This document shows positions 8,767-16,631 of a stretch of 56,347 nt of DNA, piece after piece. Position 1 is the stretch's first letter. Each line of letters opens with the position of its first letter. The position numbers and the translations under genes are program-made. The notes under the pieces are model-generated. The model saw nothing but the letters and a program-made list of their open reading frames with translations. It had not been told where the DNA came from and made no database searches. Source of the stretch: Butyrivibrio sp. UBA3740 (GTDB lineage: Bacteria; Bacillota; Clostridia; Lachnospirales; Lachnospiraceae); the NCBI GenBank assembly GCA_002372465.1, contig DFGW01000213.1, positions 1 through 56,347 on the forward strand. Direction: 5' to 3'.

Positions 8767-9006
8767 ATGAAAGATCAGATCGACAAGTATATCAAGAAAA
8801 AGAAACGTGAAGCAGCTCTGAAGCTTTTGATGAAAAACCTTCCAACTATCCTGGGCATACTTGGAGTTATCCTGTTTCTGATCGTTTTAAAGATCCTTAA
8901 GAAAAAAGCCAAGAAAAAAGTCAAAGCTAAGATAAAAGCCTCCATATCAAACAGAAGACATTCCGATGACTGGGATGACGACGAAGAGAGCGACGAGGAA
9001 TTTTGA
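8767..9006 (+). CDS. Small single-pass membrane protein
   Basis: A 79-residue protein with a basic N-terminus (DKYIKKKKREAALKLL), one membrane segment (LPTILGILGVILFLIVLKIL), a very lysine-rich stretch and a strongly acidic tail (DDWDDDEESDEEF). No family recognised. The basic-then-acidic tail could bind membrane lipids or a partner. GAAGGAGAG precedes the ATG. It is 9 bp upstream of the rhodanese gene and shares a promoter and terminator with it. Confidence 0.7.
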   Translation: MKDQIDKYIKKKKREAALKLLMKNLPTILGILGVILFLIVLKILKKKAKKKVKAKIKASISNRRHSDDWDDDEESDEEF

Positions 9007-9015
9007 GGTGACATC

Positions 9016-9342
9016 ATGGGAGTATTTGACAGATTATTTAAAGATGATATCAATAAGGCAATAAAGAGATTCAGGAAGATGGATGGAGCAGTCCTGGTGG
9101 ACGTTAGAAAGCCGGAAGAGTATGCAGCAGGGCATATCCCGGGCAGCATCAATATTCCTGAAACTGAGATAGAGAAAATCGATTCTCTGGTTTTGCACAA
9201 AGACACACCTATCTTCGTCTACTGCTTAAGCGGTGCCAAATCCTGGAATGCCACCAACTCCCTGCAAACCATGGGCTACACCAACGTCAAGAATATCGGA
9301 GGCATCAACAAATACACCGGAAAAAAAGAAGTATATAACTAA
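9016..9342 (+). CDS. Rhodanese-like domain protein
   Basis: A 108-residue single-domain rhodanese. The fold markers DVRKPEEYAAGHIPGSINIP and the active loop VYCLSGAKSW with catalytic Cys70 are intact, so it can probably carry a persulfide. Such stand-alone proteins move sulfane sulfur between thiols, or detoxify sulfide or cyanide; no sulfur-pathway neighbour points to one of these. The N-terminus (MGVFDRLFKDDINKAIKRF) is an extra helix, and there is no signal peptide. GAGGTGAC is the ribosome site. A terminator follows at 9357. Confidence 0.88.
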   Translation: MGVFDRLFKDDINKAIKRFRKMDGAVLVDVRKPEEYAAGHIPGSINIPETEIEKIDSLVLHKDTPIFVYCLSGAKSWNATNSLQTMGYTNVKNIGGINKYTGKKEVYN

Positions 9343-9356
9343 ATCAGGTTTTACCA

Positions 9357-9386
9357 GGCCGCTTCCAAAAAGAGGCGGTCTTTTTT
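9357..9386 (+). terminator. Intrinsic terminator
   Basis: Nine-base-pair stem GGCCGCTTC/GAGGCGGTC with loop CAAAAA, followed directly by six T. Confidence 0.85.
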
Positions 9387-9416
9387 AAGACATAAGAAAA
9401 TGTAAAGGAAAATATA

Positions 9417-10322
9417 ATGTTACTTGAGACTAAGAAATACGACAGACTGGACGAAATCCCATCAGGAAAGGCCGGACCAGCCATAACCAAAGGCTGCCTT
9501 GTCCTGGAAGGAGGCGCCTTTAGAGGGCTTTACAGTCAGGGCGTCATGGATGCCCTTATGAAGAACAACCTTAACTTCGAGTGTACCATCGGCGTAAGTG
9601 CAGGTGCAATGGGCGGTATGAACTATGTTTCAGGACAGATAGGCAGATCTGCCAGGATCAACTTAGAGTTCAGACATGACCAGGACTACGTGGGTGCCAT
9701 GGCAATGATCCATGCCCATAGCCCTCTGAACCTGGACTTTGCCATAAGAAAAAATGAGAAACTGGAACCTTTCGATGAGACAGCCTTTTACAACCCTGCC
9801 AGAAAATTCGTGGCGGTAGTAAGCGACTGCAATACCGGAAAAGCCCGCTATATCCAGAAAGGCCATTGCAAAGACATATTTGAAGCAGTCAAAGCTTCGG
9901 CATCCATGCCCTATGTCTCCCAGATGGTAGACGTGGAGGGCACACCTTGCCTGGACGGAGGGTGCTGTTGCAAGATTCCCTACAAGTGGGCAATCGAATC
10001 CGGCTATGAGAACATAGTGGTAGTAAAAACCAGAGAAAGAGGTTTTCGCAAGGACGACGAGGTCAAAAATACTGCCCGTCTCTTTTACAGAAATAATCCT
10101 GAGTTCGCCCTGGCACTTGATGAGAGCGATGCAAGGTACAACAGAGAATGTGATGAAGTGGATGAGCTGGAAAAGCAGGGAAGGATCTTCGTTATAGCTC
10201 CCTCAGAGCCTGTCACTGTGGGCCGTGTCGAGGGCAATATGGATAAGCTAGGAGACCTTTACTGGCTGGGATACAACGACATGACACGAAATCTCTTTTC
10301 CCTGAACAAGTACCTGAAGTGA
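9417..10322 (+). CDS. Patatin-like phospholipase
   Basis: A 301-residue patatin-family lipid acyl hydrolase. The oxyanion loop EGGAFRGLYSQG (residues 31-42), the nucleophile GVSAGA with Ser61, and the DGGCC motif with the dyad Asp are all present, so it should be active on phospholipids or other acyl esters. The family uses a Ser-Asp dyad. There is no signal peptide or membrane segment, as for the bacterial YjjU/YlbK-type proteins. An AAAGGAAAA site precedes the ATG. It stands between terminator 9357 and the separate operon at 10486. Confidence 0.9.
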   Translation: MLLETKKYDRLDEIPSGKAGPAITKGCLVLEGGAFRGLYSQGVMDALMKNNLNFECTIGVSAGAMGGMNYVSGQIGRSARINLEFRHDQDYVGAMAMIHAHSPLNLDFAIRKNEKLEPFDETAFYNPARKFVAVVSDCNTGKARYIQKGHCKDIFEAVKASASMPYVSQMVDVEGTPCLDGGCCCKIPYKWAIESGYENIVVVKTRERGFRKDDEVKNTARLFYRNNPEFALALDESDARYNRECDEVDELEKQGRIFVIAPSEPVTVGRVEGNMDKLGDLYWLGYNDMTRNLFSLNKYLK

Positions 10323-10485
10323 TCCGATATGGGTTATAATTTTAGCCGGTGATAATTGATGTTTTTTTCTCCAAATTAGCGAAATACCACCGCACCCTTC
10401 ACAGACCCCGGCATATATTGTCCGGGCAGGCGGTCCTATACTGAAATTAAGATAGCACAGACCACACTATAAGGAGGGAAATATT

Positions 10486-10683
10486 ATGAGTAATTTTGTA
10501 AAAGGGGTTTTGTTTACACTGCTGATCGTTTATGTTGTTTCGCCGATGGATTTTGCTCCGGGGCCAATTGATGACGCGTTGGCAATAATTCTTTTCCTGG
10601 CCACCAACAGAAACAAGATATCGATCGGGAAGAATGATGGCGGACATGTAGATCTGATCGATGTGGACAGAACGAAATCATAA
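10486..10683 (+). CDS. Small DUF1232-like membrane protein
   Basis: A 65-residue protein whose core VYVVSPMDFAPGPIDDALAI matches the DUF1232/YkvA pattern (a hydrophobic stretch, SP-D-x-x-P, then DDA). The first 20 residues and the following ALAIILFLA could form two membrane-facing helices. Function unknown across the family. A strong AAGGAGGG precedes the ATG. It is only 5 bp ahead of the next gene, so the two are co-translated. Confidence 0.7.
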   Translation: MSNFVKGVLFTLLIVYVVSPMDFAPGPIDDALAIILFLATNRNKISIGKNDGGHVDLIDVDRTKS

Positions 10684-10688
10684 AGCTG

Positions 10689-11426
10689 ATGGACACAAAG
10701 AAAAAAAGTATTGTTAAAGTATTGGGAATAATAGGGATGGTTTTAGTGACCCTTACCATGAGTGGGGGTCTTCCCTTGCTGCTTGTAGCCGGGATGTTGT
10801 ACTTTGATGCTGTAAAGCCATTTGTGAATCATACGGGGATTGAGAACTATGACAAAGCGGCGATTCTTGATGAATATGGTTCCGACCTTGATAGCGGATT
10901 ATTTCTTTTCCCTGATGACCCAGGCAGAGCGCTTGATGTCACTTATGTGTCTTCACTTAAGACAGGATTGCTGGATACTGACGGAAGTATCTTTCTTGTA
11001 GCCACCTATACAGAGGATGATTATAACAGGGAAAAAGAGCGCCTCTCACAGGTGAAATGCACTGTCTATGAAACGGCTTTTGATGACAGCGACTATCATG
11101 TGGAAGAGGTCAGATATGACACTGATTCGTACAACTATCCGGCCTATGTGGCGTCAGATGGGTTCGACAGTATCTATGAGTATGCGCTTCTTGATGAGGA
11201 GAAGAGCAGGATCATCTATGTTCTTTTATCATATCCGGATGTGGAAAATGGCGCGAACCTCTTCAAATACAGGGATTATCTGAAGAAAGACAAGTTTGCA
11301 TATATTTTTACTGATGATATGACTCTGGATAATTTCACCATCTACAGCTTCAACTTTTCTGATGGTATTTGGGTGGAGTATGACCAGGAAGATGAAGGTC
11401 GCATAACCACTGGCAATCCACGGTAG
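10689..11426 (+). CDS. Hypothetical membrane-anchored protein, 245 aa
   Basis: Not recognised. The protein has a basic start (MDTKKKSIVK), one hydrophobic segment of about 25 residues (VLGIIGMVLVTLTMSGGLPLLL) that should act as an uncleaved anchor, and a polar, tyrosine- and aspartate-rich domain of about 200 residues placed outside. Repeating strand-like stretches (DVTYVSSLKTG, IFLVATYTEDDYNREKERL, SRIIYVLLSYPD) suggest a beta-rich fold. It lacks a clear GGAGG; it begins 5 bp after the DUF1232 stop and is probably translated by coupling. Confidence 0.65.
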   Translation: MDTKKKSIVKVLGIIGMVLVTLTMSGGLPLLLVAGMLYFDAVKPFVNHTGIENYDKAAILDEYGSDLDSGLFLFPDDPGRALDVTYVSSLKTGLLDTDGSIFLVATYTEDDYNREKERLSQVKCTVYETAFDDSDYHVEEVRYDTDSYNYPAYVASDGFDSIYEYALLDEEKSRIIYVLLSYPDVENGANLFKYRDYLKKDKFAYIFTDDMTLDNFTIYSFNFSDGIWVEYDQEDEGRITTGNPR

Positions 11427-11491
11427 GTTCATAGACCATAGTGAGGTGGGGCGAATGGATCTGATTAAGTTTTCAAGGGGAGAAAACCAAG

Positions 11492-12103
11492 ATGGAATAT
11501 ACGCTTAAGGCAGCATATAAAAGAGATGACGCCAAAAAGAAGAAGTATGAAGAACTCAAGGGTTTCTTTGTTAAGGATTCAGAGAAAGCTTTTTCTAAAA
11601 GTGATAGGCCGAACATCAAAATGGATAGCATTATGGCGCCGTCCAGAGTCTGGGCTCTTTTTGCAAGAGCGGGAGAAGATTCAGAGTGGACATGTCTTCA
11701 GGTTGCTCAGAGCAAGAACGCTTTGGATGAGGTGAAAACCGCCATTGAGTACATGTCAGATACGAATTCGGTTACAATACCGGAAGAAAGAACTAACAGT
11801 GCTTTTTATGAGAAAGTGTGTCCCAAGGCAAGCGGCGAAGAATACAGAAAAATCTTATACAAAATGATCTGGCAGTATTATTCTCAGTTTAAGTTCTGCT
11901 TCCTGGATGTTGATAAATACCTTGGCATCACCCAAGCAGGCACAGGTAATGATGCAGGAAAGATCATCGAGATCTGTAAGCACCACTACGCCGAAGCTAA
12001 GCTAGCTTACGAGACTTTGGCAGTTTTTTGGAGAAAGATGAATAATGGGATTGACGGCCTGACAATATCGTATTATGTTGATAATGATACACCGAAGAAG
12101 TGA
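11492..12103 (+). CDS. Hypothetical protein, 203 aa
   Basis: Not recognised. A soluble protein with a charged start (LKAAYKRDDAKKKKYEELKGFF), a possible strand region (RVWALFARAGEDSEWTCLQVAQSK) and a helical C-terminal half. No signal peptide, membrane segment or catalytic motif is visible. AAGGGGAGAA precedes the ATG. It follows the 245-aa membrane protein after 65 bp and precedes the exported protein at 12157; all may belong to one transcript ending at 12688. Confidence 0.6.
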   Translation: MEYTLKAAYKRDDAKKKKYEELKGFFVKDSEKAFSKSDRPNIKMDSIMAPSRVWALFARAGEDSEWTCLQVAQSKNALDEVKTAIEYMSDTNSVTIPEERTNSAFYEKVCPKASGEEYRKILYKMIWQYYSQFKFCFLDVDKYLGITQAGTGNDAGKIIEICKHHYAEAKLAYETLAVFWRKMNNGIDGLTISYYVDNDTPKK

Positions 12104-12156
12104 ACTATTAATATCCACATTATAATATACAAGAATCAAACTTGGGGAGGAAGAAA

Positions 12157-12666
12157 ATGAATTCTAAAGCCAATTTGAGGGTTGCGGTTTTGTCCATCAT
12201 CTCTGCTTTGTTACTGGGAGTTTTTGCTCCTGCAACAGTTGTTAATGCAGCAAGCGGAGATACAGTGGTTTACATTACTAAGACTGGTGAGTGCTATCAT
12301 TCATCAGGATGTAGCAGCCTTAGAAGAAGCAAGATCGAGACGACACTTAAAAGCGCAGTTGAAAGAGGCTATAGACCTTGTTCAAAATGCAAACCCGGAA
12401 CTTTGGATGCAACCAGTACTACTACAGCAGCCACAGCAGCTCCGGCAGCAGCACCTGCTGCTACGGCTTCCAAAGTAAACACTAAAGCTACTGTAGATGC
12501 AGCAGTTGAAGCGTTAAAGACTTACAAAGGCAATACCAGTGAGTTTAACGCATACACCTACTACATAAACAACAAAGACCTTCAGACTGCCTTTGGTGCA
12601 GATGGAGATAAGTTGCTTAAGCATTTCAATGAATATGGAAAGGCTGAAGGAAGGAAAGCAAAATAA
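12157..12666 (+). CDS. Exported protein with Cys/His metal-site domain and YG-EGR repeat
   Basis: About 169 residues. A signal peptide with an Ala-type cleavage site (TVVNAASG) is followed by a small domain with the pattern ECYHSSGCSSL then RPCSKC, the Cys/His arrangement of the Ada-like metal-binding fold found at the end of many secreted Firmicute proteins. A low-complexity Ala/Thr linker comes next, then a roughly 35-residue unit (YYINNKDLQTAFGADGDKLL and HFNEYGKAEGR) that matches a repeat common in secreted Lachnospiraceae proteins. The frame opens at a TTG at 12142, but GGGGAGG lies 6 bp before the ATG at 12157, so that start is chosen. Probably a surface or cell-wall protein of unknown role. 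Confidence 0.75.
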   Translation: MNSKANLRVAVLSIISALLLGVFAPATVVNAASGDTVVYITKTGECYHSSGCSSLRRSKIETTLKSAVERGYRPCSKCKPGTLDATSTTTAATAAPAAAPAATASKVNTKATVDAAVEALKTYKGNTSEFNAYTYYINNKDLQTAFGADGDKLLKHFNEYGKAEGRKAK

Positions 12667-12687
12667 AAGGGTATAACCCATCACGCG

Positions 12688-12719
12688 GAGTCCTAACTTA
12701 AATGGTTAGGGCTCTTTTT
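12688..12719 (+). terminator. Intrinsic terminator
   Basis: Ten-base-pair stem GAGTCCTAAC/GTTAGGGCTC (one G-T pair) followed by TTTTTATTT. It closes the 10486-12666 run. Confidence 0.85.
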
Positions 12720-12739
12720 ATTTGGGAAAAGTATTCTGA

Positions 12740-12752
12740 CTGTAGACAAAGT
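12740..12752 (-). repeat. Dispersed repeat, right-half fragment
   Basis: On the minus strand this 13-mer reads ACTTTGTCTACAG, exactly the right end of the full copy at 13496-13529. It marks the left edge of the gene-free region. Confidence 0.5.
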
Positions 12753-12828
12753 GGCTTAGACGATGGTTAGGATTTGCTGATCAAGAAGCAATCATTTAAC
12801 CCCGCATAAGCCTAATTGTAGCACAAAC

Positions 12829-12905
12829 AAGTTCTGATCCAAGGGCTGCCCTGGCGCTTAAGAAGACAGCGCCCAGCGTACTGTCCCTTGGCGCAGAACT
12901 TTTTT
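12829..12905 (+). ncRNA. Long structured hairpin with T tail (ncRNA 3' end or terminator)
   Basis: Three stacked stems: AAGTTCTG/CAGAACTT (8 bp), CCAAGGG/CCCTTGG (7 bp, separated from the first by an AT/CG internal loop) and CTGGCGCT/AGCGCCCAG (8 bp with one bulge). A run of five to six T follows. Such a long, multi-loop structure is more than an ordinary terminator and lies over 150 bp past the terminator of the gene upstream. A weaker hairpin (GATTTGCT/AGCAATC) lies at about 12771-12795. A small RNA ending here is possible; no known family is recognised. Confidence 0.5.
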
Positions 12906-12917
12906 GCGCTAATGGAT

Positions 12918-12940
12918 CTGTAAGCGGGGAGTTGATAAGT
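12918..12940 (+). repeat. Dispersed repeat, left-half fragment
   Basis: Begins CTGTAAGCGGG and ends TTGATAAGT. It matches the left half of the element at 28003-28038 with small changes and is in inverted orientation to the copy at 13320-13339. Confidence 0.55.
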
Positions 12941-12959
12941 AGGTATTAGGTTGTTCGGT

Positions 12960-13272
12960 ATGCCCTAAGGCCCTTTTTTGGCAAAAGGTATGAAGGTAAT
13001 CAGCAATCCAGCATGCCCTAAGGCCCTTTTTTGGCAAAAGGTATGAAGGTAATTAGCAATCCAGCATGCCCTAAGGCCCTTTTTTGGGCAAAAGGTATGA
13101 AGGTAATCAGCAATCCAGCATGCCCTAAGGCTCTTTTTTGGGCAAAGGGTATGAAGGTGATCAGCAATCCAGCATGTCCTAAGGCCCTTTTTTGGGCAAA
13201 AGGTATGAAGGTAATCAGCAATCCAGCATGCCCTTGGTCTCTTTTTTGGCAAAAGGCATGAAGATATTCAAT
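12960..13272. repeat. Tandem repeat array, 53/54-bp unit, five full copies plus a partial
   Basis: Units start at 12960, 13013, 13066, 13120 and 13174, each beginning ATGCCCTAAGGCCC (or a near variant) and ending CAGCAATCCAGC. The first two are 53 bp and the next three 54 bp, the extra base being a G in TTGGG. A sixth, degenerate partial copy runs from 13228 to about 13272. Each unit holds short inverted repeats (GCC-CTAA-GGC; CCTTTT/AAAAGG). The units are nearly identical, implying recent expansion or homogenisation. Frames stay open through it on both strands only because 54 is a multiple of three; the change in unit length and absence of ribosome sites argue against coding. Confidence 0.95.
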
Positions 13273-13319
13273 TAAAACGCTTCCCCGATAATATAGTCTC
13301 ATCACAGAGCGTTACCTCC

Positions 13320-13339
13320 TTATCAATACCCGCTTACAG
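13320..13339 (-). repeat. Dispersed repeat, left-half copy, inverted
   Basis: Minus strand reads CTGTAAGCGGGTATTGATAA, an exact 20-base match to the consensus left half. Together with 12918-12940 it frames the tandem array as an inverted pair. Confidence 0.7.
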
Positions 13340-13390
13340 ACCAGAAAGCCACTCTCAGATAGTTGTCAATGGAACCGTGGAATAAACCGA

Positions 13391-13442
13391 AGCGCCCGGA
13401 ATTGATTTAGGAAACTAATAGAATCATTCCTATGAGGGCGCG
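13391..13442. other. Imperfect stem-loop
   Basis: Outer arms GCGCCC/GGGCGC (6 bp) enclose further pairing GGAATTGATT/AATCATTCC with one bulge. No T tract follows. It lies between the inverted repeat copy at 13320 and the full copy at 13496. It may be a folded RNA element or an arm of the composite repeat region. I see no gene here. Confidence 0.45.
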
Positions 13443-13495
13443 AGGATTTATGCCGCGAAAGTCCATTGATAAGTATCTGAGGGTGACTATAATCA

Positions 13496-13529
13496 CTACA
13501 GCGGGTATTGATAATGACTTTGTCTACAG
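13496..13529 (+). repeat. Dispersed repeat, full copy
   Basis: Core GCGGGTATTGATAATGACT followed by TTGTCTACAG. Matches the copy at 28003-28038 at all but a few of about 33 positions, though the two lie 14.5 kb apart and next to unrelated genes. A long T-rich stretch follows (to about 13565). Confidence 0.8.
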
Positions 13530-13637
13530 TCTGGAAAGAGTTACTTTTTTTGACTTTTTGTTCTTTTGGGAAAAGAGCTATTGGAGATGCAATCCTGACA
13601 AAGATAAGAGATAATACCATATAAAGGAGATATCACG

Positions 13638-14429
13638 ATGAAACTTGTAACAGGGGCAAATGGATTTGTTGGAAAAAAGATAATGGAGATATGCGAAGGT
13701 ACTGTGGCAGCGCCTTCCCTTAGGAATGCAAGCGAGGAAGAAGTCAGGCGCGTCGTTGAAGAGAGCGGCGCTGACATTATAATACATACGGCGGCAATTT
13801 CAGATATCGGAACCTGCGAGGCAGATCCGGAGGCGTCCTATATTGCTAACGTTCAGCTGCCGGTATTTCTCGCCAAGGCATCAAAGGGAAGAAAGCTGAT
13901 CTGCTTTAGCTCTGACCAGGTTTATACGGGGATGGAAAGCGAAGGTCCTTATACGGAAGAGTTCGCTAAACCTGCCAACACCTATGCAAAGCACAAACTG
14001 GAGATGGAACAAAGAGTTCTTGATATAGCACCGGATGCAGTTCTTTTAAGGGCTGAATGGATGTATGATTATGATACGAACAGACCAAACTATTTCACTA
14101 ACATGATAAATGCCAAAGGATGTGTGCGCTTTAGCTCAAGGAACTACAGAGGTGTGACTTACATCAAAGAAGTTGCAAAGAACATGGAAAAGGTCTGCGC
14201 TCTTCCCGGTGGCGCTTACAATTTTGGCAGCGAAACCAATATGAGCATGTATGAGATGACAATGGCTTTTGCAGATGCATTAAAGCTGGACATTACCATA
14301 GAAGATATAGCACCATTTCATAACCTTTGGATGGACTGCACAAAAGCCAAAAAGTACGGTGTCATTTTTAGCGATGCGCTGCAAGGACTATTGTCCTGTG
14401 CCACTGACAGTGGAAGATATGGAAAATAG
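13638..14429 (+). CDS. RmlD-like sugar nucleotide reductase (extended SDR)
   Basis: A 263-residue NAD(P)-binding protein with the N-terminal GANGFVG loop, the SSDQVYTG strand and the YAKHK catalytic pair (Tyr116, Lys120), as in dTDP-4-dehydrorhamnose reductase (RmlD). It is a little shorter than typical RmlD and there are no rmlA, rmlB or rmlC genes nearby, so dTDP-rhamnose synthesis is not proven. It may reduce another sugar nucleotide or a different carbonyl. AAAGGAGA precedes the ATG. A helicase gene follows after 42 bp. Confidence 0.8.
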   Translation: MKLVTGANGFVGKKIMEICEGTVAAPSLRNASEEEVRRVVEESGADIIIHTAAISDIGTCEADPEASYIANVQLPVFLAKASKGRKLICFSSDQVYTGMESEGPYTEEFAKPANTYAKHKLEMEQRVLDIAPDAVLLRAEWMYDYDTNRPNYFTNMINAKGCVRFSSRNYRGVTYIKEVAKNMEKVCALPGGAYNFGSETNMSMYEMTMAFADALKLDITIEDIAPFHNLWMDCTKAKKYGVIFSDALQGLLSCATDSGRYGK

Positions 14430-14471
14430 ACAGGTGTATTTAGCCTTGGCATGAGCCTGAAAGGAAAATAG

Positions 14472-16565
14472 ATGTCACGATCAAGCAGGCGCTACATGGC
14501 GCGGAAGAATAAAGAAAAAAGAGATAAGCTCATGGCAGCAAAGGCCTTTCCCAGAGGTGAGTTTTTTGAGTATTACAAGAAGCACTCTGACGATATTAAG
14601 AAGGCTGTTTATGATGCCTTTATGGATGAGCTTGCAAATAACAGGGTCTTCATGGTGACCCGTGGAGCCTATGGCAGGGTTCAAAAGCAGGAGGTCTTTG
14701 CAGGGAACGTTGCAAAGTATATTGATTATGTCCCCAAGAAGATGTCAGGCACTATGTTAAAAGACACTATCCCTGACATAGGGCATGTCATATACAACGT
14801 AATCCTGGAGTGCGACAACATGCCGTTAGTACACTTCGCCATGGGGTACGATGAAAAGCTTGTGGTCAGGCTTTTGATGGATGCTCTTAGAGAAAAGAAC
14901 GGCCCAAGGGAAATTGTGGACTACGTAAAGAGCAACATAAATGAAATGGTGATCTATGAGCAGATATCCCATAACCCCAGGTATGAAAAGGCCTGCGAGA
15001 GGATAAAGAAGGTCATGGCAGCCAAAATACTTCTTTATGAGAATATCCAGACATCGACCCCCAATGACTATACCAAGCTCTTTCCCCTGGCAAGGAAGAT
15101 GAAAAGAAAATTTATCCTCCACATAGGTCCCACCAACTCCGGCAAGACCCATCAGGCTATGAAAGAGCTGATGGAAGCGGAGAGCGGAATTTACCTTGCA
15201 CCACTAAGGCTCCTTGCCTACGAGCAGTATGAAAAGATGAACAGCGAAGGGTGTCCCTGTTCCATGATCACAGGAGAAGAGCGGATACTGATGCCCGGCT
15301 CTTTTCATCAGTCATCGACTATAGAGATGATGAGTCTGAAAGAAGAGTGGGACATGGCGGTCATTGACGAAGCCCAGATGGTTGCGGACAGACAGCGCGG
15401 CGGTTCATGGACAGCTGCAATCCTGGGACTTCTTGCCAAAACAATCCACATCTGCGCATCCCCTGATGCGGAAAAGCTCCTCATCAAGATGATCAAATCC
15501 TGCGGAGACAGCGTGGAAGTGGTTTACCATGAGAGAATGACGCCACTTGAGATGGATAAGGAATCAGAGTATTTCGAATTCCCCAAGGATGTGAAAAAAG
15601 GAGATGCTCTCATTGTCTTTTCCAGGAAGGACGTTCACAGCGTTGCAGCGGAGCTTCAGGAAGCGGGAATAAACTGCAGCATTATATATGGCGCGCTTCC
15701 CTACGACGTAAGACACAGAGAAGCAGGGAAATTTGCTGATGGCGTGACAGATGTTGTAGTAGCCACAGATGCCATCGGTATGGGAATGAACCTGCCCATC
15801 AGAAGAGTAGTGTTCCTTCAGACCATTAAGTTCGACGGGGAAAAAGAAAGACCTCTTACAGTATCTGAGGTCAAGCAGATAGCAGGCCGTGCGGGAAGAT
15901 ATGGCATTTATGATGTGGGCTACGTTGGGGCTTATTATGACTATTACATAATTGAAAAGCTCCTTACCTACAATGCCCTTCCCATTAAAAAAGCTATGAT
16001 AAATATTCCGGAAGAGTTCCTTGAAAAGGACGGAAAGATTTCCACGATCTTAGAGCTCTGGAACCAGATCCCTGCTGCGAGCTACTATGACAAAGGGGAC
16101 ATCAAGGAAAAGATAAGGGTGGCAAAGGTGCTTGAATCAATAGAGGATGACAGGGAGCTGATAAGGACATTTATCAGGATTCCTGCAGACCCGGATAATC
16201 GGGAGACTTTTGATGTATACACCTACTTCTACAAATGCCTTGTCAGGGAAAGGCCCATAGACCTGGACGCAGCTATGGAAAGGTACAAGGCATCAGACCT
16301 GGATCTTAAGGACAAACAGGCGCTTCAAAGGCTTGAGACCTGCAGCGCAGTCTATGACTTTTTATATTCCTTTACAAGGCTTTTTGGAGATGAAGATGAT
16401 CTTATGCGCATTCTTGAGACAAAGCGTCAGATTTCTGAAAAGATCTTTTCCATCCTTGATATGCAGAAACTAAGCGCCAAGACCTGCAAGATATGCGGCA
16501 GAAGGCTCAACTGGTCCTACCAGTACGGCGTATGCCAGGAATGCTTTAGAAAGAGCAGGAAATAA
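14472..16565 (+). CDS. Suv3-like DExH RNA helicase
   Basis: A 697-residue superfamily 2 helicase. Walker A is GPTNSGKT (residues 219-226), motif II is VIDEAQM, motif III region CASPDAEKLL, motif V ATDAIGMGMNL and motif VI QIAGRAGRYG. This set and spacing match Suv3/mitochondrial degradosome helicases, a group also present in some Clostridia. The N-terminal 210 residues are basic and helical with no known domain. The last 30 residues hold a four-Cys cluster (CKICGRR then CQEC), a likely zinc site for RNA binding. It is expected to unwind RNA in the cytoplasm. The start is supported only by AAGGAAAA. Confidence 0.88.
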   Translation: MSRSSRRYMARKNKEKRDKLMAAKAFPRGEFFEYYKKHSDDIKKAVYDAFMDELANNRVFMVTRGAYGRVQKQEVFAGNVAKYIDYVPKKMSGTMLKDTIPDIGHVIYNVILECDNMPLVHFAMGYDEKLVVRLLMDALREKNGPREIVDYVKSNINEMVIYEQISHNPRYEKACERIKKVMAAKILLYENIQTSTPNDYTKLFPLARKMKRKFILHIGPTNSGKTHQAMKELMEAESGIYLAPLRLLAYEQYEKMNSEGCPCSMITGEERILMPGSFHQSSTIEMMSLKEEWDMAVIDEAQMVADRQRGGSWTAAILGLLAKTIHICASPDAEKLLIKMIKSCGDSVEVVYHERMTPLEMDKESEYFEFPKDVKKGDALIVFSRKDVHSVAAELQEAGINCSIIYGALPYDVRHREAGKFADGVTDVVVATDAIGMGMNLPIRRVVFLQTIKFDGEKERPLTVSEVKQIAGRAGRYGIYDVGYVGAYYDYYIIEKLLTYNALPIKKAMINIPEEFLEKDGKISTILELWNQIPAASYYDKGDIKEKIRVAKVLESIEDDRELIRTFIRIPADPDNRETFDVYTYFYKCLVRERPIDLDAAMERYKASDLDLKDKQALQRLETCSAVYDFLYSFTRLFGDEDDLMRILETKRQISEKIFSILDMQKLSAKTCKICGRRLNWSYQYGVCQECFRKSRK

Positions 16566-16631
16566 TATGCACATAATTTGTTCACAATAGTTTAAGGTTT
16601 GTTTTAGGTTGGCAACGTATTATGAATACAT

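Noticed and set aside
12965..13305. Open frames of about 95 codons through the tandem array on both strands
   Set aside because: They arise because the repeat unit is mostly 54 bp. Two units are 53 bp, frames change between copies, and no ribosome site precedes them.
13366..13620. 84-codon minus-strand frame and 60-codon plus-strand frame (13432-13614)
   Set aside because: They cover a stem-loop, a dispersed repeat and a T-rich stretch, with no ribosome site and no family resemblance.
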